From the NCBI GenBank assembly GCA_017545095.1, contig JAFYCU010000021.1, positions 1-9,009 of the forward strand: DNA of 9,009 nt. The letters run 5' to 3'. This document shows positions 1 to 6,243 of the stretch, one piece after another. The DNA comes from Muribaculaceae bacterium. Its GTDB lineage: Bacteria; Bacteroidota; Bacteroidia; Bacteroidales; Muribaculaceae. The position numbers and the translations under genes are program-made. The notes below the pieces were generated by a model, which did no database searches, had not been told where the DNA came from, and was given only the letters and a program-made list of their open reading frames with translations. Each line of letters starts with the position of its first letter. Within the stretch, counting starts at the first letter, position 1.

Positions 1-54
1 AGACAAAAACTCGACTTTTACGCACCTATCGACGTGTTCAACAAAATTTTTCAG

Positions 55-62
55 TAACTTTG
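55..62 (+). promoter_or_regulatory. possible second upstream -7 box (TAACTTTG)
   Basis: TAACTTTG followed by C is a good match to the Bacteroidota -7 element and identical to the box used for the tRNA and ferredoxin genes in this window. No TTTG is found at the expected 19-21 bp upstream, so it is weaker evidence than the paired boxes at 121-151. Its target may be the same sigma-factor gene. Confidence 0.3.
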
Positions 63-120
63 CAACTCAATTATGCATTGACCAGTTGACTCCGCCACAG
101 CTAAAATGACTACTGCCGAT

Positions 121-151
121 TTTGCCAATTCAATACTTTTGCGTAATTTTG
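121..151 (+). promoter_or_regulatory. Bacteroidota-type promoter for the sigma/caspase locus
   Basis: A TTTG -33 box (121-124) is followed after 19 bp by TAATTTTG (144-151). This fits the Bacteroides primary-sigma consensus of TTTG, a 19-21 bp spacer and TAnnTTTG. A second overlapping TACTTTTG (134-141) has no well-placed -33 box. The promoter probably drives the sigma factor and the genes behind it, so basal transcription would come from the housekeeping sigma factor. Confidence 0.5.
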
Positions 152-277
152 CACGTTGCTTGAGGTCATTCGCCTAAAGCATCACCTATTTTGTTGCAAA
201 AAACAAAGAGGCGTTATGCTATTCATTGTCAAATAAGTACCTGATAGCAATCAGCATAGCAGTTCCACGCTTCGAGT

Positions 278-958
278 ATGATAAGTCCCGCACCAAGGAA
301 CTGGGGGCGGGGAAAAAGAAACCGACCAGCTACACCTGTGAGTAGACCAACCACCAATACAGAACTTGACGACCGGTTGATTGTGAAGCACCTCCTGGCC
401 CGCGACAGCGAAGTGACGGGGTGGTTCCTGTTCAAGAAATGCTACCCGCTGTTCAAAGCCCTTCACGACAGTAAGCACCCGGCCGGTTGCGACACCTGGG
501 CCGACTTGGCCAAAGAAGTGTTTATCCAGCTGCTCACCCCCACCAAGAGCACTGGTCGATGCCCCCTCGAGAATTTTGAGTTCAAATGCAGCCTGACGAT
601 GTGGCTGAAAATCGTCACGCTCAACTTCTGCAACAGCTCGCATCACGGCGAAATCGACACCATCAGTCTGGATTTTCAACAAAATGATGACGACGATGAT
701 AGATTCCGCCCCTGGGAGCCCTCTTTACCCCCAGACAACACACGACTCGACACCCGCGATGTGGATGTGGTGCTGAGCATGGTCGACAACGAGCGCTACC
801 GCGAGATGCTGCGACTGCAGCACATCGAGTTGCTCGACAACACTGAGATTGCAGAAAGAATGAACGTGAACATGGACAACTTTTACAACATCAAACGCCG
901 CGCCAACGAGAAGCTCCGTCTTCTCACCGCGCAAGCGAGAAAGGAGGGCAAACTATGA
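278..958 (+). CDS. ECF-like sigma-70 family RNA polymerase sigma factor (divergent)
   Basis: A 226-aa protein read as a small sigma-70 family factor that would direct RNA polymerase to a private set of promoters. Residues about 31-122 resemble sigma region 2: a helical block starting DDRLIVKHLLARDSE, followed by the WLKIVTLNFCNS segment near 109-120 where ECF factors have their W-x-x-x-I-A-x-N helix. A linker with five consecutive Asp (137-141) follows. Residues about 160-216 resemble region 4, with a helix-turn-helix around TEIAERMNVNMDNFYNIKRR and a basic C-terminus. No membrane segment or signal peptide is seen. The ATG at 278 gives a Pro/Arg-rich, poorly conserved-looking start; GTG at 338 is an alternative. 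The stop overlaps the next start, which suggests coupled synthesis with the acidic protein. The family call rests on my reading of helix pattern and HTH only, and the promoter targets are unknown. Confidence 0.7.
   Translation: MISPAPRNWGRGKRNRPATPVSRPTTNTELDDRLIVKHLLARDSEVTGWFLFKKCYPLFKALHDSKHPAGCDTWADLAKEVFIQLLTPTKSTGRCPLENFEFKCSLTMWLKIVTLNFCNSSHHGEIDTISLDFQQNDDDDDRFRPWEPSLPPDNTRLDTRDVDVVLSMVDNERYREMLRLQHIELLDNTEIAERMNVNMDNFYNIKRRANEKLRLLTAQARKEGKL
941..948 (+). promoter_or_regulatory. strong Shine-Dalgarno for the acidic protein
   Basis: AAGGAGGG ends six bases before the ATG at 955. Such a complete Shine-Dalgarno sequence is unusual in Bacteroidota, whose genes mostly lack one, and here it lies inside the sigma-factor reading frame. 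Together with the ATGA overlap it supports 955 as the start and suggests efficient, coupled re-initiation. Confidence 0.6.
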
Positions 959-1290
959 ACCATTCCACCCACAGCATCAGTGCCGAAATGTTAGGCGCAT
1001 TCCTCGAGGGCAACCTCACGCCCGAGGAGTCGCTGCAATTCGAGCAGCTGCTGGCCGACAGCGAGCTGCTGCAGGCACTCACCGCCGAGGCCGCCACCAC
1101 CGACATCGACTGGACCGACAAGGCACCCGACGAGCTGCACGACATGGACTGGCTGCACGACCTGGCCGAGCAGCACGACTGGGCCGACGACAGCCACATC
1201 GATGACGAGTGGTTGGAGGACGACATCGACGACAACCCCGCCTACGATGCCGATGAGCCGGACAGCGACGACTTTGGCGACATCATTTGA
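955..1290 (+). CDS. small, extremely acidic protein; candidate sigma-factor partner (anti-sigma-like)
   Basis: A 111-aa protein of unrecognised family. By hand count it has 35 Asp/Glu, a single Lys (residue 56) and no Arg. Residues about 8-42 (ISAEMLGAFLEGNLTPEESL and the helix after it) resemble the short helical N-terminus common in anti-sigma and FecR-type proteins. The remainder is Asp-rich, with Trp at 53, 66, 76 and 86, so the last three are ten residues apart in a degenerate repeat. There is no Cys, zinc-finger motif, membrane segment or signal peptide, so it should be a soluble cytoplasmic protein. It starts inside the sigma-factor stop codon (ATGA) with a strong Shine-Dalgarno sequence. 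I infer that it binds the sigma factor as an inhibitor or chaperone. The acidic tail could also mimic nucleic acid. Function is unproven. Confidence 0.6.
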   Translation: MNHSTHSISAEMLGAFLEGNLTPEESLQFEQLLADSELLQALTAEAATTDIDWTDKAPDELHDMDWLHDLAEQHDWADDSHIDDEWLEDDIDDNPAYDADEPDSDDFGDII

Positions 1291-1381
1291 TTGATGATTG
1301 ACAACCGCAGCCTTTCACCTAATAGGCCACTCCATTCCCACCCAAACTGCTTGTATAAATTAAATCATCATTTCCACTCAT
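1291..1381. other. 91-bp spacer between acidic protein and caspase gene
   Basis: I see no good TAnnTTTG box here, although the end is AT-rich (TTGTATAAATTAAATC at about 1350-1365). The caspase gene may be read through from upstream, or from a promoter recognised by the locus's own sigma factor, whose consensus is unknown. That makes this spacer the first place to look for such a promoter. Confidence 0.4.
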
Positions 1382-2131
1382 ATGCAACGACTTGTTTTTC
1401 TTTTGACCATCATGCTATTCTCAATGATAGCCAGTGCTAACACCCACACCTTGATTGCCGCTATCAACCATTATGACCGCTGCCCCAATGGAAGTGCCCA
1501 AAGCGCACTCTCGTTCAGCATCTCCGAGGCCAAGAAGATGAAAAAATTCATGAGCAAAAACAAGCGATCGCAAACCGTGACACTGCTTGCCGATGAACAC
1601 GCCACCCACGATGGCATCCTCGGGCAGTTGACAAAATTGTGCGGGGAAGCGCAAAACGGCGACCGCATCTTTTTCTTCTTTATGGGTCACGGAGCCGGCA
1701 ACGGCAGTTTTTGCGCTTGGGACAAGGACTTCAGCACTATGCAAATGATGAAAATATTCGCCACATCGAAGGCAAGCCAAATCTTCGTGTTTATCGATGC
1801 TTGCTACTCAGGGTCGGCTGAACAACAGTACCGACTGTTTGAGCAATACAACGACATCAATCCTCAAGTGGTGTTTTTCGCATCGAGCGCGGCCAACGAG
1901 AGAAGCTGGGTAGATTCTGAAAACTCTATCAACGTCAACAACTATTTCACTCGAGGTGTGTCGAACGCGCTGCATGGTGCATGCGACAAAAATCAGGATC
2001 GAGCTGTAACCATCGAGGAGTTGTACAACTATGTTTTCCAATATGTTACGGAACGCAGCGAAGGCATACAACACCCCAAGCTGGTTACCTCGGCAAAAAA
2101 TAATAACAACAGCATTGTGATCAGTTGGTGA
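1382..2131 (+). CDS. secreted caspase-family (peptidase C14-like) cysteine protease
   Basis: A 249-aa protein with the core of the bacterial caspase/metacaspase fold. Residues 1-19 form a signal peptide (basic MQR, hydrophobic core, ASA before a likely cleavage at 19/20), so the enzyme should act in the periplasm or beyond. After the first strand (HTLIAAINHYD) comes a hydrophobic strand ending in the catalytic His103 motif (FFFFMGHGAGNG). The catalytic Cys141 lies in FVFIDACYSGSA. Both dyad residues are intact. Residues 202-213 (DKNQDRAVTIEE) match an EF-hand-like Ca loop, with acidic or amide side chains at positions 1, 3, 5 and 12; this resembles the D-x-N-x-D-G-x-x-x-x-E-E element often seen near the C-terminus of bacterial caspases. 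Related metacaspases cleave after Arg/Lys, but specificity here is unknown. The next gene begins 9 bp after the stop if GTG 2141 is used. Confidence 0.85.
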   Translation: MQRLVFLLTIMLFSMIASANTHTLIAAINHYDRCPNGSAQSALSFSISEAKKMKKFMSKNKRSQTVTLLADEHATHDGILGQLTKLCGEAQNGDRIFFFFMGHGAGNGSFCAWDKDFSTMQMMKIFATSKASQIFVFIDACYSGSAEQQYRLFEQYNDINPQVVFFASSAANERSWVDSENSINVNNYFTRGVSNALHGACDKNQDRAVTIEELYNYVFQYVTERSEGIQHPKLVTSAKNNNNSIVISW

Positions 2132-2140
2132 TAGAATAAC

Positions 2141-3721
2141 GTGCTGAAACCACTCTCTATCATGACAAGCATGATTGTTCAACACCCTAAACACTTGAAG
2201 AAAATGAAAACCAATTCACCATCTGCATCAATCGATTTGTCATCAGTAACAATTGAGTCACCCATTGTCAATGAAAAACTCAAAGCTGCCATTTCGCATA
2301 TCGCGATTCTAGGCAGCATAGGAGGTCTGGCCAAATATGCCACTGGACGTTTCTTCAGTTCGTTGCACAGCGATGACGACACTCCCGAAGCCATCACCAA
2401 TACACCCGTTGGCGATGCCACAGAGCCCACCGCCAGCTCTGCTGGAACGACTCAGGAGATGGCGCAACAGGAATCGGAACAACCCGTGGAGTCTGCCAGC
2501 ACGGAAACAGCCCTGATCGACGAGCCAATTTCCACACCTACTGAAACGTCCCAGCCCCATGACCTCGCCGCCCACGATGTGAACGCAGCCATGCCGAACG
2601 CCGGAGCTGGGCTTGACCCGGCCAGCGTGCGTGTGGGACAGGCACCCAGCATCGAGCGCAACGTAATCTCGCAGCCGCACGACCTCGCAGCCAACGACGT
2701 GAACGCCGCCATGCCGAACGCCGGAGCTGGGCTTGACCCGGCCAGCTTGCGTGTGAGACAGTCACCCAGCATCGAGCGCAACGTAATCTCGCAGCCGCAC
2801 GACCTCGCAGCCAACGACGTGAATCCCGCCATGCCGAACGCTGGAGCAGGGCTTGACCCGGCCAGCGTGCGTGTGAGACAGACACCCAGCATCGAGCGCA
2901 CCGTAATCTCACAGCCGCACGACCTCGCAGCCCAAGACGTGAATGCCGCCATGCCGAACGCTGCCTTGGGTCTCGACCCGCAGAGTGTGCATGTGGGACA
3001 GACACCGAACATCAAACGCACCGTGCTCTCGCAGCCACACGACCTCGCAGCCAACGATGTGAATGCCGTCATGCCGAACACCGGCATGGGTCTCGACCCA
3101 AATGCCGTGCAGGTTCCTGAGATGACAATCCAACAACCGCAAGACCTAGCAATGAACCATACCAGCGAAGTCGAGAACGAAATCCCAGCCGCAACAGCAG
3201 TTTCCGAAGCCAACGATAAAGAGGCCATTGTGACCGATTTGTCGGACCCCACCGACACCGTGGCCAAGAACTGGCTGGAACGAAACGGACTCACACCCTT
3301 CGGCTACGACGAAATCAACTACGAAGGACAATTGTGCCCAGTAGCCTATCTTGCAGATGATCGGTACAATGTTTATTATCTTATCGATAGCGACAGCAAT
3401 GGCGTGTTTGATTTGATTTTGGACAAAAACTTCAATATGGTTGATTATGACTACAGCGACAAAGACATATATGGAAAAAGCGTGGGGTTGATGACCGAAG
3501 ATGTGGCCGTGATGGTTCATGAACTAGACGACGATGATTACATAGCACCCACCGGTTTTCTTGACGGAAATCATAGCGGACCATTAAGTTTCGTTGCCCC
3601 TGAATACCGGCATCTTCTTGATAATAACCTCAACGATGTCGCCCAAAACGACAAGCTGGACACCGACTCTGAGAACGATCACGACATTGACCTCGAAGAC
3701 ATTCTACATCACGACATCTAA
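2141..3721 (+). CDS. repeat protein with 40-aa tandem repeats and acidic C-terminus; caspase-linked, function unknown
   Basis: A protein of 526 aa from GTG 2141; ATG starts at 2162, 2171 and 2204 are also in frame, and 2204 (505 aa, AAGAAA just before it) is perhaps the most natural. Numbered from the GTG, residues 49-67 form a mildly hydrophobic stretch that may be a membrane anchor; there is no clear signal peptide. Residues 80-136 are Thr/Ser/Glu-rich linker. Residues 137-330 hold four full 40-aa repeats and a fifth of 34 aa (consensus start SQPHDLAANDVNAAMPNAG, then GLDP and PSIER), with a degenerate sixth from 331. Residues about 376-465 look like a compact domain with a DSDSNGVFD Ca-loop-like motif at 416-424. 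The tail (503-526) is Asp/His-rich. I recognise no family. Its position directly behind the protease makes a substrate, scaffold or anchor role plausible, which is inference. Confidence 0.75.
   Translation: MLKPLSIMTSMIVQHPKHLKKMKTNSPSASIDLSSVTIESPIVNEKLKAAISHIAILGSIGGLAKYATGRFFSSLHSDDDTPEAITNTPVGDATEPTASSAGTTQEMAQQESEQPVESASTETALIDEPISTPTETSQPHDLAAHDVNAAMPNAGAGLDPASVRVGQAPSIERNVISQPHDLAANDVNAAMPNAGAGLDPASLRVRQSPSIERNVISQPHDLAANDVNPAMPNAGAGLDPASVRVRQTPSIERTVISQPHDLAAQDVNAAMPNAALGLDPQSVHVGQTPNIKRTVLSQPHDLAANDVNAVMPNTGMGLDPNAVQVPEMTIQQPQDLAMNHTSEVENEIPAATAVSEANDKEAIVTDLSDPTDTVAKNWLERNGLTPFGYDEINYEGQLCPVAYLADDRYNVYYLIDSDSNGVFDLILDKNFNMVDYDYSDKDIYGKSVGLMTEDVAVMVHELDDDDYIAPTGFLDGNHSGPLSFVAPEYRHLLDNNLNDVAQNDKLDTDSENDHDIDLEDILHHDI
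2549..3130 (+). repeat. in-frame tandem array, 120-bp period, 4 full copies + 1 short copy
   Basis: Copies start at 2549, 2669, 2789, 2909 and 3029. The first four are exactly 120 bp (40 codons); the fifth is 102 bp, having lost six codons near its end, and a degenerate sixth begins at 3131. Copies 1 and 2 are nearly identical: comparing 2581-2700 with 2701-2820 by eye shows about four differences. Copies 4 and 5 are more diverged. This gradient points to recent duplication of the inner copies, and copy number may vary between strains. Confidence 0.95.
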
Positions 3722-3942
3722 TCACCCAAAGTGTCACCACACTCGCACTTCCGCGATGTTCCATCAAGAGAGTCGACATTTGGCAGGATAGGAGAATTTT
3801 ATCCGCACAAAACGCTTATTATCAAGCGGATAGTATGTTATTTGTGGATTAATTTTCGAATTTATTAAAACCATAAACTATTACTATAATAAATAGAAGT
3901 TAGATAATTGTTTATCAGGTTGTTTTGAACTACATATAAAGA

Positions 3943-3983
3943 ATCAGTGCCAATTCGGGGGTGTGACCTGAATTGGCACTGAT
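3943..3983. repeat. long near-perfect inverted repeat (17-bp stem, 7-nt loop)
   Basis: ATCAGTGCCAATTC (3943-3956) is the exact reverse complement of GAATTGGCACTGAT (3970-3983). The stem continues inward with GGG (3957-3959) against CCT (3967-3969), one pair being G-T, leaving a 7-nt loop. No T-run follows on the plus strand, so a standard intrinsic terminator is not clearly supported. On the minus strand it is followed by TTCTTTATATG. It may be an RNA hairpin ending the caspase-locus mRNA, a protein-binding palindrome, or a small palindromic element. Confidence 0.85.
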
Positions 3984-4040
3984 GAGCTTAGTGGTTGGAG
4001 GGGTTAGCTATACTGGTTTTTGATTTTCCTTCGTCCGTTT

Positions 4041-4110
4041 ACATCCCGGGGGCTGCGACCCCGGCTATGATTTGTCGCCCTTTCAGGACTTGCTGTGGAC
4101 AACTGCGCGA
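4041..4110. repeat. GC-rich palindromic intergenic element (probable dispersed repeat)
   Basis: CCGGGG (4046-4051) and CCCCGG (4059-4064) form a short GC-rich hairpin, followed by a stretch around 'tatgatttgtcgccctttca' (4066-4085). The string 'cccgggggctgcgaccccgg' with a following 'gtcgccctttcagg' resembles intergenic repeat sequences I associate with gut Bacteroidota genomes. I cannot name the family or confirm copies in this genome; the window itself holds only this one. Confidence 0.35.
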
Positions 4111-4209
4111 TAATTTCAAAATGAATATGAGGTGCGGGTGTTGCAACGCTGTTGCGCAAAGAAATTCAAAAAAATGGCTCTTGCTGGGCGTTGGCTCGTG
4201 ATTTTTGAG

Positions 4210-4217
4210 TAATTTTG
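4210..4217 (+). promoter_or_regulatory. -7 promoter box for typA
   Basis: TAATTTTG followed by C matches the Bacteroidota -7 element and lies 23 bp before the typA ATG at 4241. The expected -33 TTTG is not found at ideal spacing; TTGG at 4191-4194 is 15 bp away. Transcription would begin close to the ATG, giving a very short leader. This also argues against the upstream in-frame TTG (4205) as the typA start. Confidence 0.5.
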
Positions 4218-4240
4218 CAGTCGAAAATTTTGACCATTTT

Positions 4241-6058
4241 ATGCAAAACATTAGAAATGTAGCGATTATCGCTCACGTGGACCATGGAAAGACAACCTTG
4301 GTCGACAAGATGTTGGCGGCGGGCCATCTGTTCCGCGAGGGTCAGCAGGTGGGCACTCAGATTCTGGACAGCAACGATCTGGAACGCGAGCGCGGCATCA
4401 CTATTTTGTCGAAAAACGTGTCGATTGACTACAACGGATATAAAATCAACATCATCGACACGCCTGGGCACAGCGACTTTGGTGGCGAGGTGGAGCGTGT
4501 GCTGAACATGGCCGACGGCTGCCTGCTGCTGGTGGATGCCTTCGAGGGTCCCATGCCGCAGACGCGCTTTGTGCTGCAGAAGGCCATCGAGATAGGCTTG
4601 AAGCCCATTGTGGTGATCAACAAGGTGGACAAGCCCAACTGCCGTCCCGACGAGGTGCAGGAGCAGGTGTTTGAGCTGATGTGCAACCTCGACGCAACCG
4701 AGGAGCAGCTCGACTTCCCCACCGTGTTTGGCAGCGCGAAGAACGGCTGGATGAGCATGGACTGGCAACAGCCGTCGACCGACATCACGGCGGTGCTGGA
4801 GGCGATCATCGAGCATATCCCCGCGCCGCAGGTGATTGAGGGTGAGCCGCAGATGCTCATCACGTCGCTGGACTACAGCCCCTATGTGGGCCGCATCGCC
4901 ATTGGCCGCGTGCACCGCGGCACGCTCACCGACGGCATGGAGGTGGGCTTGTGCCAGCGCGACGGCACGGTGAGTCGGCAGAAGATCAAGGAGCTACGCA
5001 CCTTCGAGGGCATGGGCCAGACCCACGTCGCAGAAGTGGGCTGCGGCGACATATGCGCCATCGTGGGCCTGGAGAGCTTCGAGATTGGCGACACAGTGAC
5101 CAGCGTAGCGGCTCCCGAGCCGCTGCCGCGCATCGCCATCGACGAGCCCACGATGTCGATGCTGTTCACCATCAACGACTCGCCATTCTTTGGCAAGGAC
5201 GGCAAATATGTGACCTCGCGCCACATCTGGGACCGCCTGCAACGCGAGCTCGACAAGAATCTGGCGCTGCGCGTGGAGCGCACCCAGGGCGAGGATGCCT
5301 GGCTGGTGTATGGCCGCGGCGTGCTGCACCTGAGCGTGCTCATCGAAGAGATGCGCCGCGAGGGCTATGAACTACAAGTGGGTCAGCCGCAGGTGATTGT
5401 CAAGACCATCGACGGCGTGAAATGCGAGCCCATCGAGACGCTCACCATCAACGTGCCTGAGGAGTACTCCAGCAAGATGATCGACATGGTGACGCGCCGC
5501 AAGGGCGAGCTCACGCTCATGGACACGCAGAACGACCGCATCCACCTGGAGTTCAAGATTCCGTCGCGCGGCATCATCGGCCTGCGCACCAACGTGCTCA
5601 CGGCGAGCGCCGGCGAGGCCATCATGGCCCACCGTTTCCTGGCCTACGAGCCGTGGAAGGGTGAGATCACGCGCCGCGTGAACGGTTCGCTGATTGCCAT
5701 GGAAGGCGGCACAGCCTTTGCCTATGCCATCGACAAACTCCAAGACCGCGGCCGGTTCTTCATCTTCCCGCAAGAGGAAGTGTATGCCGGCCAGGTGGTG
5801 GGCGAGCACGCAAAGGAAAAAGACCTGGTGATCAACGTGACCAAGAACAAGAAACTTACCAACATGCGCGCCACCGGCGCCGACGAGAAGGTGCGCATCA
5901 TCCCGCCCATCGTGTTCAGCCTGGAGGAAGCACTGGAATATATCAAGGCCGATGAGTATGTGGAGATCACGCCGTCGCACATCCGCATGCGCAAGATCAT
6001 CCTCGACGAGCTGGAGCGCAAGCGCCAGGCCAAAGCCGCCGGACGCGACGAAGAATGA
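4241..6058 (+). CDS. typA: ribosome-associated translational GTPase TypA/BipA
   Basis: A 605-aa protein, the usual TypA/BipA length of about 600-615. This EF-G-like GTPase binds the 70S ribosome and helps large-subunit assembly and growth under stress such as cold. All G motifs are present: G1 AHVDHGKT (11-18), G2 in ERERGIT with Thr54, G3 DTPGH (73-77), G4 NKVD (127-130) and G5 GSAK (164-167). Barrel domain II (about 200-290), EF-G-like domains III and V, and the TypA-specific C-terminal domain follow. The latter includes [11 protein letters not shown] and the [16 protein letters not shown] stretch. The start is ATG 4241, reading [17 protein letters not shown] as in the family; the in-frame TTG at 4205 would place the promoter box inside the gene. 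The gene stands alone, with its own promoter box and a tRNA gene downstream. Confidence 0.97.
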   Translation: MQNIRNVAIIAHVDHGKTTLVDKMLAAGHLFREGQQVGTQILDSNDLERERGITILSKNVSIDYNGYKINIIDTPGHSDFGGEVERVLNMADGCLLLVDAFEGPMPQTRFVLQKAIEIGLKPIVVINKVDKPNCRPDEVQEQVFELMCNLDATEEQLDFPTVFGSAKNGWMSMDWQQPSTDITAVLEAIIEHIPAPQVIEGEPQMLITSLDYSPYVGRIAIGRVHRGTLTDGMEVGLCQRDGTVSRQKIKELRTFEGMGQTHVAEVGCGDICAIVGLESFEIGDTVTSVAAPEPLPRIAIDEPTMSMLFTINDSPFFGKDGKYVTSRHIWDRLQRELDKNLALRVERTQGEDAWLVYGRGVLHLSVLIEEMRREGYELQVGQPQVIVKTIDGVKCEPIETLTINVPEEYSSKMIDMVTRRKGELTLMDTQNDRIHLEFKIPSRGIIGLRTNVLTASAGEAIMAHRFLAYEPWKGEITRRVNGSLIAMEGGTAFAYAIDKLQDRGRFFIFPQEEVYAGQVVGEHAKEKDLVINVTKNKKLTNMRATGADEKVRIIPPIVFSLEEALEYIKADEYVEITPSHIRMRKIILDELERKRQAKAAGRDEE

Positions 6059-6076
6059 CGCTTGACGAAAGAATAA

Positions 6077-6108
6077 TTTGCACAGTACGGAAAAAGTCCG
6101 TAACTTTG
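6077..6108 (+). promoter_or_regulatory. promoter for tRNA-Arg
   Basis: TTTG (6077-6080), a 20-bp spacer and TAACTTTG (6101-6108) are a full match to the Bacteroidota consensus. It lies about 35 bp upstream of the tRNA. The spacer holds a perfect inverted repeat, TACGGA-AAAAG-TCCGTA (6086-6102), which overlaps the first bases of the -7 box. Confidence 0.75.
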
Positions 6109-6143
6109 CAGCCGCAAAAGCCCGCGCAGCACGCAGGCACCAC

Positions 6144-6215
6144 GGACCCGTAGTTCAATGGATAGAATAAAGGATTCCGGTTCCTTCGATTGGGGTTCGA
6201 CTCCCCACGGGTTCA
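6144..6215 (+). tRNA. tRNA-Arg, anticodon CCG
   Basis: A full cloverleaf folds by hand. The acceptor GGACCCG pairs with CGGGTTC (one G-T pair), with T8 and A9. The D stem is GTTC/GAAT. The anticodon stem AAGGA/TCCTT closes a 7-nt loop TTCCGGT, with CCG at 6177-6179. A 4-nt variable loop is followed by T arm TGGGG-TTCGACT-CCCCA and discriminator A at 6215. The 3' CCA is not encoded (CTA follows) and must be added by CCA-adding enzyme. It reads Arg codon CGG. It has its own promoter and a probable terminator. Confidence 0.95.
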
Positions 6216-6243
6216 CTATAAGAGTTTACAAATAACTCAACTA

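Larger units (their letters stand above)
1..277. other. 5' non-coding region upstream of the sigma-factor gene
   Basis: I see no convincing gene here. The stretch holds two or three sequences matching the Bacteroidota -7 consensus TAnnTTTG (55-62, 134-141, 144-151). A 23-codon ORF (106-177) could be a leader peptide if transcription starts from the first box, but nothing else supports it. A small hairpin CTGAT-AGCA-ATCAG lies at 241-254, shortly before the sigma-factor start. If the box at 144-151 is used, the sigma mRNA has a 5' leader of roughly 120 nt; the box at 55-62 would give about 210 nt. Confidence 0.5.
3722..4209. other. intergenic region between repeat-protein gene and typA
   Basis: About 490 bp without a convincing gene. 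After the stop there are two mutually exclusive weak hairpins: TATCCGC at 3800-3806 with GCGGATA at 3826-3832, and CGCTT at 3813-3817 with AAGCG at 3824-3828. Either could be a poor terminator, but no T-tract follows. An AT-rich tract covers 3835-3940. Next come the long hairpin at 3943-3983, the GC-rich palindrome at 4046-4064, and a small GCAAC-GCT-GTTGC hairpin at 4143-4155. The 68-codon open frame across 3995-4201 runs through the palindrome up to the edge of the typA promoter box and looks spurious. Confidence 0.6.

Noticed and set aside
106..177. 23-codon ORF upstream of the sigma factor
   Set aside because: Too short to support alone; the better promoter (121-151) lies inside it.
2549..3130. 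CRISPR array
   Set aside because: The repeats are contiguous, 120 bp, in frame and coding, with no repeat-spacer alternation and no cas genes.
2452..3294. Long minus-strand open frames opposite the repeat gene
   Set aside because: They mirror the 120-bp repeat; Cys/Ser/Arg-rich translation with no known motif. The plus-strand frame has the operon context and sensible composition.
3995..4201. 68-codon plus-strand open frame between the repeat protein and typA
   Set aside because: It has no ATG start signal of note, crosses the GC-rich palindrome, runs up to the edge of the typA promoter box, and its translation resembles no protein.
4205..4240. N-terminal extension of typA from TTG 4205
   Set aside because: It contains the TAATTTTG promoter box, and family members start at MQNIRN-like sequence, matching ATG 4241.
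5372..5980. Minus-strand open frame opposite typA
   Set aside because: A shadow of the GC-rich typA codons; typA is certain on the other strand.
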